Assembly (NCBI RefSeq): GCF_021545785.1
Contig: NZ_CP079801.1
Coordinates: 1,488,001 to 1,552,000 of the forward strand
Length of the DNA stretch: 64,000 nucleotides
Direction: 5' to 3'
From: Halopseudomonas maritima
Lineage (GTDB): Bacteria > Pseudomonadota > Gammaproteobacteria > Pseudomonadales > Pseudomonadaceae
Below are positions 17,917 through 26,315 of this stretch, one piece after another. Every line of letters begins with the position of its first letter. The first letter of the stretch is position 1. The notes beneath the pieces were generated by a model. It saw only the letters and a list, made by a program, of their open reading frames with translations, ran no database searches and was not told the origin of the DNA. The translations under genes and the position numbers were made by a program.

Positions 17917-18382
17917 CGCTGTCGTCCTGCTCGCGGCGCGACAGTCGCTCGATTTCTTCGCGGAACTGATTCAGGTCCTGGAAGCGGCGATACACGGAGG
18001 CAAAGCGGATGTAGGCGACTTCATCGAGCTGCTTGAGCTCACGCATCACCATCTCGCCGACAGTCATGGCCTTGACCTCGCGCTCGCCGGTGGCGCGCAG
18101 GCGGTGCTTGATATGGCCGATAGCGGCTTCAATCTGCTCAACGCTGACCGGACGTTTTTCCAGCGCGCGCTGAAAGCCAGCCCGCAGCTTGTCTTCGTCA
18201 AAGGGCTGGCGACGCCCGTCCTGCTTAATTACCCGGGGCAGCACCAGCTCAGCCGTTTCAAAGGTGGTGAAGCGCTCCTGGCAGGCCAGGCACTCGCGGC
18301 GCCGACGAACCTGATCGCCTTCGGCGACAAGGCGCGAGTCGATCACCTTGGTGTCATGGGCGCCACAGAACGGACAATGCAT
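17909..18382 (-). CDS. nrdR: Transcriptional repressor NrdR
   Basis: A 157-residue repressor of ribonucleotide reductase genes that senses ATP/dATP. The N-terminal zinc ribbon (CPFCG ... CLACQERF) and the ATP-cone domain beginning [16 protein letters not shown] are complete. It is the first gene of the long nrdR-ribD-nhaD-ribE-ribBA-ribH-nusB-thiL-pgpA run. Only 26 bases separate its start from an upstream terminator-like hairpin, so its transcription must come through that hairpin or from a very close promoter that I cannot identify. Confidence 0.97.
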   Translation of the reverse strand: MHCPFCGAHDTKVIDSRLVAEGDQVRRRRECLACQERFTTFETAELVLPRVIKQDGRRQPFDEDKLRAGFQRALEKRPVSVEQIEAAIGHIKHRLRATGEREVKAMTVGEMVMRELKQLDEVAYIRFASVYRRFQDLNQFREEIERLSRREQDDSDA

Positions 18383-18400
18383 GCAGGTTTTCCCGAGCGG

Positions 18401-18439
18401 ATATAAAAGCGGCCTACATAGTACTCCTTTGTAGGCCGC
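18401..18439 (-). terminator. Terminator or attenuator hairpin upstream of nrdR
   Basis: On the minus strand a perfect 10-bp stem (GCGGCCTACA / TGTAGGCCGC, arms 18430-18439 and 18409-18418) is followed by TTTTATAT. The 11-base loop begins with AAGGAG, and an ATG that straddles the loop edge is immediately followed by TAG. It may end transcripts from the ligase operon or attenuate entry into the nrdR-rib operon. Confidence 0.55.
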
Positions 18440-18462
18440 GGATAAAATGTATCCTTATGTTA

Positions 18463-18491
18463 CCCCTCCCGCCGCAAAACGGCGGGAGGGG
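18463..18491 (-). terminator. Hairpin after the acyl-CoA ligase gene
   Basis: A perfect 12-bp GC-rich inverted repeat (CCCCTCCCGCCG / CGGCGGGAGGGG, 5-base loop) begins five bases past the ligase stop codon. It lacks a T-run in either direction; it is best read as a 3'-end stem for the ligase transcript. Confidence 0.5.
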
Positions 18492-18495
18492 GCAC

Positions 18496-19977
18496 TCAGG
18501 CAGACGCTTGCAACCAGCTGTCACGCAGCCGACGCTTGGCCACCTTGCCGTTGTCGTCACGCGGCAGCGTCTCGACTACCTCAACCCGCTTTGGCACCTT
18601 GTAGCCAGCCATCTGCTCGCGGATAAAGGCCTGCACCTGCTCGGCTGTCACCTTGCCTTCCGGGCTGGCTACCACGGCCATCAACGACTCACCGTACTCG
18701 GCATCCGGCACACCGAACACCGCGCAATCAGTGACACCCTCCAGGGTGATCAGCACATGCTCGATCTCGGCCGGGTAGATGTTTACGCCGCCGGAGATGA
18801 CCATGTCCGACTGACGGTCACAGACATACAAATAGCCCTCGGCATCCAGATAGCCGATGTCGCCAACCGTGGCCAGATCATCCAGCCCGGCCTTGCTGCG
18901 CGCGGCGTCGTTATTCAGGTAGGTAAAGTCCGGCACCATGGGCTGGCGCACATAGATCACGCCCGGCTCGCCCACACCACACTCGCGACCGTCTTCGCTG
19001 ACAATACGAATTCGCGTATCGGCAATCGGCCGGCCCACACTCCCCGGCTTGCGGCGTGCGGACTGCGGGTCCTGCAGGGTGACCATGCCGGTCTCGCTGG
19101 AGGCGTAGGTTTCAAAGATTACATCGCCCCACCAGTCGAGCATTGCCTGCTTCACTTCCGGCGCGCAGGGCGCGCCGGTGGAGGCGACAAAGCGCACCGA
19201 CGAGATATCGTACTTGGCCCGAACCTCTTCCGGCAGACGCAGCAAACGCACATACATGATGGGCACCAGATAGACCACCTCGATACGGTGCTGCTCAATC
19301 AGCGCCAGCGTCTGCTCGGCATCGAAACGCGGCATTACCACCAGGGTCTCGGCCTGCTGAATCGCCTGCTGGGTGAAGGAGGTCGGCGCGCTGTGATACA
19401 GCGGCGCGGTGACCAAGGCCCGAACACCGGGTGTAATACCCCAGGCGATGCGGCACAGCTCGCGCATGCCCTCAGCCATTCGCTCACGCAGCTCCGGCGG
19501 CGGCAGCAGACGCACCACTCCCTTGGGCCGCCCTGTGGTACCCGAGGTGTACGCCATATGGGCGCGTGGCGTGCGCTCCGGGCCGTCATAAGGCGCTTGC
19601 CGCGCAAGCCAGCTTTCGTAATCGCAGACATCATCCGCGCCAGCGCCGACCACCAGCACCTGCACACCCGCCGGAATGGCGCCGTCCAGCGTCGCCAGCA
19701 GGTCGGCTTCGACGATCAGTACCTTGGCCGCCGAATCGTTCAGCAGGTAGGCCACCTCGTCGGCCTTGAAATGCCAGTTGACCGGGCAGTAATAGCAGCC
19801 AGCGGTCAGACAACTCTGGATCGCATCGATAAATACCGGGCCGTTGCGCAGCATCACGGCGATCACATCGCCATCTTCAACGCCCAAACGCGCCAGGCCA
19901 CCGGCCAGCCGCAGCGCGCGGTCGGCCACCTCATCACCGCTGCGGCGCAGCTCGCCACAGATGAGTTGTGCAGTCAT
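18496..19977 (-). CDS. AMP-forming acyl-CoA synthetase (ligase)
   Basis: A 493-residue ANL-superfamily enzyme that activates a carboxylic acid to its CoA thioester with ATP. Motifs: YTSGTTGRPKG (143-153), ETYASSETGMV, GDIGYLDAEGYLYVCDR, and the C-terminal NGKVAKRRL lysine motif. The start at 19977 (MTAQLICGEL) overlaps the stop of the flavoenzyme gene upstream, so the two are coupled; the open frame to 20124 is inside that gene. It is on the short side for the family because the N terminus begins close to the adenylation core. The substrate cannot be read from sequence; fatty, aromatic or steroid-derived acids are all possible. Confidence 0.88.
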   Translation of the reverse strand: MTAQLICGELRRSGDEVADRALRLAGGLARLGVEDGDVIAVMLRNGPVFIDAIQSCLTAGCYYCPVNWHFKADEVAYLLNDSAAKVLIVEADLLATLDGAIPAGVQVLVVGAGADDVCDYESWLARQAPYDGPERTPRAHMAYTSGTTGRPKGVVRLLPPPELRERMAEGMRELCRIAWGITPGVRALVTAPLYHSAPTSFTQQAIQQAETLVVMPRFDAEQTLALIEQHRIEVVYLVPIMYVRLLRLPEEVRAKYDISSVRFVASTGAPCAPEVKQAMLDWWGDVIFETYASSETGMVTLQDPQSARRKPGSVGRPIADTRIRIVSEDGRECGVGEPGVIYVRQPMVPDFTYLNNDAARSKAGLDDLATVGDIGYLDAEGYLYVCDRQSDMVISGGVNIYPAEIEHVLITLEGVTDCAVFGVPDAEYGESLMAVVASPEGKVTAEQVQAFIREQMAGYKVPKRVEVVETLPRDDNGKVAKRRLRDSWLQASA

Positions 19978-20963
19978 CAGCGTGCTCCAAAGGGCTGGGT
20001 GATGCGCGCCATGCGCTCCTGCGCCTCGTGGTACTCGCGCTCCAACTGGGCAACCGCCTCGGCGGTCGAGCTCACCTTGCCAATGCTGCCGACACCCTGG
20101 CCAGCGCCCCAGATGTCGCGCCAAGCCTTGCTCTTGCTGCTGCCGCCAGAGCCGAACTTCATGCTGCTTTTGTCACCCTCGGGCAGGTCGTTCGGGTCCA
20201 TGCCGGCGTTGACGATGCTGGGCTTGAGGTAGTTGCCGTGCACCCCGGTAAACAGGTTGCTGTAAACAATGTCATCGGCGCTGGTATCCACCAGCATCTG
20301 CTTGTAGGCCGGATCGGCGTTGGCTTCGTGGGTGGCAATAAAGCGCGTACCCATATAGGCCAGATCGGCGCCCATGGCTTGTGCGGCGAGGATCTGCTCG
20401 CCCTTGGCAATGGAGCCGGAAAGGATGATCGGGCCGTCGTAGAAGGCGCGAATTTCAGACACCAGCGCGAACGGGCTGAGCTGACCGGCGTGGCCGCCAG
20501 CGCCAGCGCAGACCAGAATCAGGCCGTCAACGCCGGCCTCAATGGCCTTCTTGGCGTGCTTGACGTTGATCACATCGTGGAACACCAGACCGCCGTAGCT
20601 ATGAATCGGCCCGACCACCTCGTTGGGCGCGCGCAGGCTGGTGATGATGATCGGCACCTTGTACTTCACACAGAGGTCGACGTCGTGCTGCAGGCGGTCG
20701 TTGCTGCTGTGCACGATCTGGTTGACCGCAAAGGGCGCCACCTTGGCCTCAGGGTTGGCGGCCTGGTACTCGGCCAATTCAGAGGTGATGCGCTGCAGCC
20801 ATTCATCCAGCAGCTCGGCCGGGCGCGCATTGAGCGCCGGAAACGAACCGACGACGCCAGCTTTGCATTGGGCGATAACCAGATCCGGGTTGGAGATGAT
20901 AAACAGCGGGGAACAGATGACCGGCAAACTCAGATTGCCTTGCAGAACGGCGGGCAGACTCAT
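19977..20963 (-). CDS. Nitronate monooxygenase-like FMN enzyme (NPD family)
   Basis: A 328-residue TIM-barrel flavoprotein of the 2-nitropropane dioxygenase/enoyl-reductase II family. The N-terminal PVICSPLFIISNPDLV, the FMN/active-site motif AGAGGHAG (153-160, with the conserved His158) and the phosphate-binding LSGSIAKGEQILAAQAMGADLAYMGTRF are clear. Members oxidise nitronates or act as flavin-dependent reductases in degradation pathways. Pairing with an acyl-CoA ligase and a divergent LysR regulator suggests a catabolic role rather than nitroalkane detoxification, but this is inference. Confidence 0.85.
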   Translation of the reverse strand: MSLPAVLQGNLSLPVICSPLFIISNPDLVIAQCKAGVVGSFPALNARPAELLDEWLQRITSELAEYQAANPEAKVAPFAVNQIVHSSNDRLQHDVDLCVKYKVPIIITSLRAPNEVVGPIHSYGGLVFHDVINVKHAKKAIEAGVDGLILVCAGAGGHAGQLSPFALVSEIRAFYDGPIILSGSIAKGEQILAAQAMGADLAYMGTRFIATHEANADPAYKQMLVDTSADDIVYSNLFTGVHGNYLKPSIVNAGMDPNDLPEGDKSSMKFGSGGSSKSKAWRDIWGAGQGVGSIGKVSSTAEAVAQLEREYHEAQERMARITQPFGAR

Positions 20964-21079
20964 GCGTGCGCTCCTGAATATTGTGCTAGGTGTTGTGGTT
21001 GTTCACCGACTATAAAAGCCCGCCTTCTGCTCTACAATGTCCGCACCCAAGCCCAAACTGTTTACTAATAGGCAACAAT

Positions 21080-22015
21080 GTGGACATTAAGACCCTGCAG
21101 TATTTCAGCGCCATCATAGAAGCTGGCAGCATGAGTGGCGCGGCACTCCGGCTTGGCACCTCCCGCTCGCATATCAGCCGGCGGCTGAAGGCGCTGGAGC
21201 AGGACCTGGAGGTGCAGCTGCTGCGGCGTACTACCCGACGCATCGAACCCACGCAAATCGGCTGGGCGCTGTACGAACACGCCGCGCGCATCAGCCAAGA
21301 GTTGAACGCGCTGCAATCCACCGTCGACAATTTAGGCCGCAACCTGCGCGGCCACCTGCGCCTGAGTGTGCCCTCAGCCCTCGGCCAACAGGTGATCGGG
21401 CCGCTGCTGCTGGAGTTTGCCAACGCCTATCCGGACGTCAGCCTGCAGCTGACGTTCAGCAACCGCATCTTTGACCTGGTAGCCGAGGAAATCGACCTGG
21501 CCATCCGCGTCACCAACACGCCACCCGACACCCTGGTGGCCCGCGACCTGGGCCCGATCGACTGGACCTTGTGCGCCAGCCCCGGCTATTTGCAGCGGGT
21601 TGGCGCGCCGCTGCATCCAGAAGACCTGCTGCGCTGCGACATGGTCAGCGTCAAGGTACCGGACCTGCGCTTGCCGCTGGAGCTGTCTGATGGCAAACAC
21701 AAGCAGGTCCTGACCCTGCGCCCACGCGTGCAGACCGACGATATGCTGTTTCTGCGCCGCGCGGCTGAACAGGGCGTGGGCTGTGTTCTGCTGCCCTACT
21801 ACGCCGTACGCGAGCAGCTGGAAAGCGGCCAACTGCAGGTCGTGCTGCCCGGTTACCGGGCACGGGTCGACGCCTGGGGCGACCACCTGTATCTGTTGAC
21901 CGCCCCCAACCTCTACCCCACGCTGGCCACCCGCGCGTTGATCGAGTTTCTGCGTAGCCGGCTGGCGGACATTCCGCTGACACCCAGGCAGCCGCTTGGC
22001 AAAATGTCCGACTGA
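21080..22015 (+). CDS. LysR-family transcriptional regulator
   Basis: A 311-residue regulator: winged-helix DNA-binding domain at 1-60 (IKTLQYFSAIIEAGSMSGAALRLGTSRSHISRRLKALE) and a LysR substrate-binding domain from about 90. I chose the GTG at 21080 because it places the HTH at the usual distance from the N terminus; the 30 extra codons back to 20990 do not resemble the family and overlap the promoter region. It is divergent from the flavoenzyme-ligase operon across about 116 bases, so it likely controls that operon. A TACAAT hexamer at 21033-21038 could be its -10 element. Confidence 0.9.
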   Translation: MDIKTLQYFSAIIEAGSMSGAALRLGTSRSHISRRLKALEQDLEVQLLRRTTRRIEPTQIGWALYEHAARISQELNALQSTVDNLGRNLRGHLRLSVPSALGQQVIGPLLLEFANAYPDVSLQLTFSNRIFDLVAEEIDLAIRVTNTPPDTLVARDLGPIDWTLCASPGYLQRVGAPLHPEDLLRCDMVSVKVPDLRLPLELSDGKHKQVLTLRPRVQTDDMLFLRRAAEQGVGCVLLPYYAVREQLESGQLQVVLPGYRARVDAWGDHLYLLTAPNLYPTLATRALIEFLRSRLADIPLTPRQPLGKMSD

Positions 22016-22029
22016 GCCAGGAGCCGACC

Positions 22030-22683
22030 ATGACACTGCAGACACTCACCAACGCCCTTCACCAAGTCCTGCCCGATGCCGAATTGACGCCCACCCGGGT
22101 GCCCGGCCTGCCCGAGCTGGAACTCTGGTTGCTGGACCCGGCCAATCTCGACCGCGCCTTCGCCGCCGAGGAAACCCGGCGCCTGCTCGAACACCCGCCC
22201 TACTGGGGCTTCTGCTGGGGCAGCGGGCTGGCCCTGGCGCGCTGGGTGCTGGACCACCCCGCCGAGGTGCGCGGCAAGCGTGTGCTGGACTTTGGCGCAG
22301 GCTCTGGCGTGGTTGCCCTGGCCTGCCGCATGGCCGGCGCCAGCGAGGTCATCGCCTGCGATCTGGACGCCCCGGCCCTGGAGGCCTGTGCCCTCAACGC
22401 ACGACTCAATGACATGCGCCTCACCCTGTCGGACGACTACTTTGCGGTCAGCGGTGAAATTGACCTGCTGATCGCCGCCGACGTGCTCTATGACGTCGAA
22501 AACCGCCCGCTGCTGGAGCACTTTGCCGGCCGCGCCAGGCAGGTGTTGATCGCCGACTCGCGGGTGCGCGACCTGGTGCACCCCCGTTACCAGCGCAGCG
22601 CCGTCCTGCGAGGCCAGACCTGGCCGGATCTGGGCGAGCCGCTGGAGTTTCGCGATGTCAGTCTGTATCAGCTCACCCCTTGA
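22030..22683 (+). CDS. Class I SAM-dependent methyltransferase (ETFB-lysine methyltransferase-like)
   Basis: A 217-residue Rossmann-fold methyltransferase. PYWGFCWGSGLALARW precedes the SAM-binding motif VLDFGAGSGVVALACRMAGA, then the acidic motif II ACDLDAPALEA and LIAADVLYDVE. This pattern belongs to the family that methylates lysines in proteins such as electron transfer flavoprotein beta; the actual substrate is unknown. It lies 14 bases after the LysR gene but is probably a housekeeping gene rather than part of that system. Confidence 0.8.
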   Translation: MTLQTLTNALHQVLPDAELTPTRVPGLPELELWLLDPANLDRAFAAEETRRLLEHPPYWGFCWGSGLALARWVLDHPAEVRGKRVLDFGAGSGVVALACRMAGASEVIACDLDAPALEACALNARLNDMRLTLSDDYFAVSGEIDLLIAADVLYDVENRPLLEHFAGRARQVLIADSRVRDLVHPRYQRSAVLRGQTWPDLGEPLEFRDVSLYQLTP

Positions 22684-22741
22684 CCCCGGCGCCAGCGCCC
22701 CCATATAAAGCAGTCCCCCACACTCGCTGCGGAATCGCCTT

Positions 22742-23623
22742 ATGTCCTCGCCTTACCTGTTTGACGCCACCACCGACACCTTCGACCGCTATGTGCTCGA
22801 AAACTCCTTCCACAAGCCGGTACTGGTGGATTTCTGGGCTGACTGGTGCGCGCCCTGCAAGGCGTTGTTCCCAGTACTGGAGAAGATTGTCGACAGTTAT
22901 CAGGGCGAACTGCTGCTGGCCAAGGTCAACTGCGATACCGAGGTGGGCCTGACCGAACGCTTTGGCATCCGCAGCCTGCCCACCGTGGTGCTGTTCAAGG
23001 ACGGCCAACCGGTCGAGGGCTTTGCCGGCATCCAGACCGAAAGCGCCATCCGCGAGTTGCTGGCCCCGCACGTCGCCGAACCGCAGCCCGAGGAAGAAGC
23101 CGCTCCAGAAGCCGATCTGGCCAGCCAGGCCCAGACCCTGATCGACGCAGGCCAGCCGCAGGAGGCGATTGCCCTGCTGCAGCCCGCGCTGCAGGCCGAA
23201 ACCGATGACGCCCTGCTGCTACTGCTGGCCCGCGCCCTGCTGGCCGACGGCCAACTGGATGACGCCGACCAGGTCATCAATGCCGTACAGAATAAAGACA
23301 GCCACAAACAAACGCTAAGCGCGCTCAAGGCGCAGCTCAGCTTTGCCCGTCAAACCACCGATTTCCCGCCACGTGACAGCCTCGGAGCGCGCCTGGCCAG
23401 CGATGCGGCCGACAGCGAAGCGCAATATCAACTCGCCTTGCTGGACCTGACCGCCGGCGCCAGCGAGTCGGCACTGGCCGCCCTGCTTGACCTGCTGCAA
23501 CGCGACCGCAGCTGGGGTGACGGCGCCGCCCAGAAAACCCTGCTGCAGGTTTTCGACCTATTGGGCGGCGACCACCCACTCACCGTGCAATACCGCCGCA
23601 AGCTGTACCAGGCGCTCTATTAA
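22742..23623 (+). CDS. cnoX: Thioredoxin-fold co-chaperone CnoX (YbbN)
   Basis: A 293-residue protein with an N-terminal thioredoxin domain (1-110) and a C-terminal TPR-like helical domain. The active-site sequence is WCAPC (C36, C39), unlike the SxxC of E. coli YbbN, so it may be redox active. Family knowledge: CnoX protects proteins from overoxidation and hands them to GroEL or DnaK. A small GCCCC-GCAA-GGGGC hairpin follows at 23645-23658. Confidence 0.88.
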   Translation: MSSPYLFDATTDTFDRYVLENSFHKPVLVDFWADWCAPCKALFPVLEKIVDSYQGELLLAKVNCDTEVGLTERFGIRSLPTVVLFKDGQPVEGFAGIQTESAIRELLAPHVAEPQPEEEAAPEADLASQAQTLIDAGQPQEAIALLQPALQAETDDALLLLLARALLADGQLDDADQVINAVQNKDSHKQTLSALKAQLSFARQTTDFPPRDSLGARLASDAADSEAQYQLALLDLTAGASESALAALLDLLQRDRSWGDGAAQKTLLQVFDLLGGDHPLTVQYRRKLYQALY

Positions 23624-23694
23624 GAAAACACGGGGTGATGTAGCGCCCCGCAAGGGGCACCGCAGTCAAGGCAGGGTTGCCATAACGCAAAAAT

Positions 23695-23720
23695 GAAATA
23701 AGATAACATTTTCTTATTTC
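23695..23720 (+). promoter_or_regulatory. Zur-like operator before the zinc-responsive operon
   Basis: A palindrome with 9-bp arms GAAATAAGA (23695-23703) and TCTTATTTC (23712-23720), centred on GATAACATTT, in an AT-rich patch 15 bases before the ATG of the His-rich protein gene. It resembles gammaproteobacterial Zur boxes, which contain GTTAT/ATAAC cores flanked by GAAAT/ATTTC. The homologous P. aeruginosa operon PA4063-PA4066 is reported to respond to zinc. Confidence 0.65.
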
Positions 23721-23735
23721 AGCCGGAGTCTCGCC

Positions 23736-24320
23736 ATGCGCCGCACCCTGCTTGCCCTCAGCCTTGCCCTGCCCTTCAGCCAGCCGTTGTTTGCCCACGA
23801 GCACCATGACCATGAACACGACAGCCTGGGCGCCCACGAGCACGGCGTTGCCAGCCTCAATCTGGTGGTCGACGGCAACCAGGTCAGCCTGGAGCTGGAT
23901 AGCCCCGCCGCCAACCTGGTGGGGTTTGAATACCAACCCAGCACAGAAGCAGACCTGGCCACCGTAGCCCGCGTAAAAAGCGAGCTGCAGCAGGCCAACG
24001 GCCTCTTCACCTTGACACCCGCCGCTGGCTGCCAGCTGCAACAGGTCGAGCTGGACAGCCCGCTGTTTGCCGCGCATGACCATGACGAGCACGAAGGTCA
24101 TGATCATGCCGACGATGACCAGGACGGGCATGCCGAGCACGCAGACATCCAAGGTCGCTTTGACTATACCTGCGATGCCCCCGAGCACCTTGAAGCCCTG
24201 ACCCTGCCATTGTTCAATACCTACCCGGCGATGCAGCGCATTCAGGTGCAGGCCATCACCGCCAGCGGCCAGCACGGCGCCGCGCTGAGCGCCGACCAAC
24301 CCACCTTGCCACTGGACTGA
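23736..24320 (+). CDS. Histidine-rich periplasmic zinc-binding protein (DUF2796/ZrgA-like)
   Basis: A 194-residue exported protein: signal peptide (about 1-20, ending LFA), then a His/Asp-rich start (HEHHDHEHD at 21-29) and a second His/Asp-rich loop (AAHDHDEHEGHDHADDDQDG, about 111-130). The remainder (LNLVVDGNQVSLELDSPAANLVGFEY) is the DUF2796 fold. Such proteins bind zinc in the periplasm and help uptake when zinc is scarce. GGAG lies eight bases before the ATG. It heads a four-gene operon behind a Zur-like box; the equivalent in P. aeruginosa is PA4063 from memory. Confidence 0.85.
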   Translation: MRRTLLALSLALPFSQPLFAHEHHDHEHDSLGAHEHGVASLNLVVDGNQVSLELDSPAANLVGFEYQPSTEADLATVARVKSELQQANGLFTLTPAAGCQLQQVELDSPLFAAHDHDEHEGHDHADDDQDGHAEHADIQGRFDYTCDAPEHLEALTLPLFNTYPAMQRIQVQAITASGQHGAALSADQPTLPLD

Positions 24321-24327
24321 ATCAAGC

Positions 24328-25038
24328 ATGACCACACCACTGCTGCAGGTCAGTGACCTGCAGTTTGCCTGGCCGGGCCAGCCCCTACTGCTGGATATCC
24401 CGGCCTTCAGCCTGGAGACCGGCGAGCGCCTGTTTCTCAAGGGGCCGTCCGGCAGCGGCAAGACCACCCTGCTGGGCCTACTCGGCGGCGTGCACCAGCC
24501 GCAACAGGGCGCGGTCAGCCTGCTGGGTCAGTCACTGCGACAGCTGTCGTCGCTGCGCCGCGACCGCTTTCGCGCCGACCACACCGGCTACCTGTTCCAG
24601 CAATTCAACCTGCTGCCCTACCTCTCGGTGCTGGACAACGTCACCCTGCCCTGTCGCTTCTCCGCCCTGCGGCGTGAACGTGCCCTGCGCCAGCAGCCGG
24701 ATCTGAATAGCGCCGCCGAACACCTGCTGCGTGAGCTGGGCCTGAGCGACGCCACCCTGCATCAGCGCAGCGCCGGCGTCCTGTCGATCGGCCAGCAGCA
24801 GCGGGTAGCCGCCGCCCGTGCGCTGATCGGCAGCCCCGAGCTGGTGATTGCCGACGAGCCCACCTCAGCGCTCGATGCCGACAGCCGCGACGCCTTTCTC
24901 AAGCTGCTGTTCGATGAGTGCCAGCAGATGGGCAGCAGCCTGCTGTTTGTCAGCCATGACACCAGCCTGGCAACCCGCTTTGATCGCGCCCTGTCACTGG
25001 CCGAACTCAACCGCGCCAGCAAGCCGGAGACACTCTGA
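24328..25038 (+). CDS. ABC transporter ATPase, LolD/MacB type
   Basis: A 236-residue ATP-binding subunit. Walker A GPSGSGKT (39-46), Q-loop YLFQQFNLLPYLSVLDNV, a degenerate signature LSIGQ (152-156, instead of LSGGQ), Walker B VIADEPTSALD (173-183) and the switch His in FVSHD. It couples to the FtsX-type permease whose ATG overlaps its TGA. In P. aeruginosa this is PA4064. MacB/LolD-type transporters often move proteins or lipids or transmit mechanical force rather than import small solutes, so its role in zinc supply is unclear. Confidence 0.88.
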   Translation: MTTPLLQVSDLQFAWPGQPLLLDIPAFSLETGERLFLKGPSGSGKTTLLGLLGGVHQPQQGAVSLLGQSLRQLSSLRRDRFRADHTGYLFQQFNLLPYLSVLDNVTLPCRFSALRRERALRQQPDLNSAAEHLLRELGLSDATLHQRSAGVLSIGQQQRVAAARALIGSPELVIADEPTSALDADSRDAFLKLLFDECQQMGSSLLFVSHDTSLATRFDRALSLAELNRASKPETL

Positions 25039-26300
25039 TGTACCTGTTGCGTCTCGCCCTGCAAAGTCTGGCCAACCGCCGCTTTTCTGCCCTGCTGACG
25101 GTGCTCGCCATCGCCCTGAGCGTCACCCTGCTGTTGTCGGTCGAACGGGTGCGTACCGAAGCCCGCGCCAGCTTTGCCAGTACCGTCAGCGGTACCGACC
25201 TGATCGTCGGCGCCCGCTCCGGCTCGGTTCAGCTGCTGCTGTATTCGGTATTCCGCATCGGCAATGCCACCAACAATATTCGCTGGGACAGCTTTGAGCA
25301 GATCAGCCATCAGCCAAAGGTCAAATGGGCCATCCCCCTGTCGCTGGGCGACTCGCACCGCGGCTTTCGGGTGCTGGGGACCAACCAGGCCTATTTCGAA
25401 CACTATCGTTTTGGCCGCGATCAGGCGCTGCAACTCAGTGAAGGACAGCCCTTCTCGGACCTGTACGATGCCGTGCTGGGGGCCGATATCGCCCGCGAGC
25501 TGGGTTACCAGCTGGGCACCGAGCTGGTGTTAGCCCATGGCGCCGGTGCCGTCAGCTTCGTCAAACATACAGACAAGCCCTTCCACGTGGTTGGCATCCT
25601 GGCCAAGACCGGCACGCCGGTAGACCGCACCATCCATATCAGCCTGGAAGGCATGGAGGCGCTGCATGTGGACTGGCAGCAGGGTATGCCGGCTCGCGGC
25701 GCCGGCCAGGTCAGCGCCGAGCAGGCGCGCCAGCTGGACCTTACACCCAACGCCATCACCGCCTTCATGCTGGGCCTGGAGCGGCGTATCGACACCTTTG
25801 CCCTGCAGCGGCAAATCAATGAATTCAGCGGCGAGCCGCTGCTGGCTATCCTGCCCGGCGTTGCCCTGCAGGAGCTGTGGAGCCTGTTGAGCGTGGCGGA
25901 AAAGGCGCTATTGCTGGTCTCGGTATTCGTGGTACTGACCGGGCTGGTCGGTATGCTGACGGCGATTCTCAGCGGCCTGAACGAACGCCGCCGGGAGATG
26001 GCCGTGCTGCGTTCGGTCGGTGCCCGGCCGCTGCATATATTCAGTCTGCTAGTACTGGAGGCGGTCAGCCTGACCCTGGCCGGCATCGCGCTGGGTCTGG
26101 CACTGCTGTATGCTGGCGTGGCCGCCGCCCGGCCCTGGCTGGAGCAGCAGTATGGCCTGTTTCTGCCGCTTGCCTGGCCAACGCCGAGCGAGCTGAAGCT
26201 GCTGGGCGGTATACTCGCTGCCAGCCTGCTGATGGGCTGCATCCCGGCCTGGCGTGCCTATCGACAGGCGCTGCTCGACGGCCTGTCCATCCGCTTGTAA
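25038..26300 (+). CDS. ABC transporter permease, MacB/FtsX type
   Basis: A 420-residue permease with one N-terminal membrane helix (about 14-34), a large periplasmic MacB-PCD-like domain (about 35-280) and three C-terminal helices (about 290-320, 340-370, 385-405). The C-terminal part has the ERRREMAVLRSVGARP motif that is the FtsX-family coupling helix. It pairs with the preceding ATPase. P. aeruginosa PA4065 is the counterpart from memory. Substrate is not known. Confidence 0.87.
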   Translation: MYLLRLALQSLANRRFSALLTVLAIALSVTLLLSVERVRTEARASFASTVSGTDLIVGARSGSVQLLLYSVFRIGNATNNIRWDSFEQISHQPKVKWAIPLSLGDSHRGFRVLGTNQAYFEHYRFGRDQALQLSEGQPFSDLYDAVLGADIARELGYQLGTELVLAHGAGAVSFVKHTDKPFHVVGILAKTGTPVDRTIHISLEGMEALHVDWQQGMPARGAGQVSAEQARQLDLTPNAITAFMLGLERRIDTFALQRQINEFSGEPLLAILPGVALQELWSLLSVAEKALLLVSVFVVLTGLVGMLTAILSGLNERRREMAVLRSVGARPLHIFSLLVLEAVSLTLAGIALGLALLYAGVAAARPWLEQQYGLFLPLAWPTPSELKLLGGILAASLLMGCIPAWRAYRQALLDGLSIRL

Positions 26301-26315
26301 TCACCGAGACGACCG

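Noticed and set aside
13653..18495. FMN riboswitch controlling the rib genes
   Set aside because: All gaps before ribH, ribBA, ribE and ribD are under 60 bases and the nrdR leader is about 110 bases; none contains the conserved FMN aptamer core.
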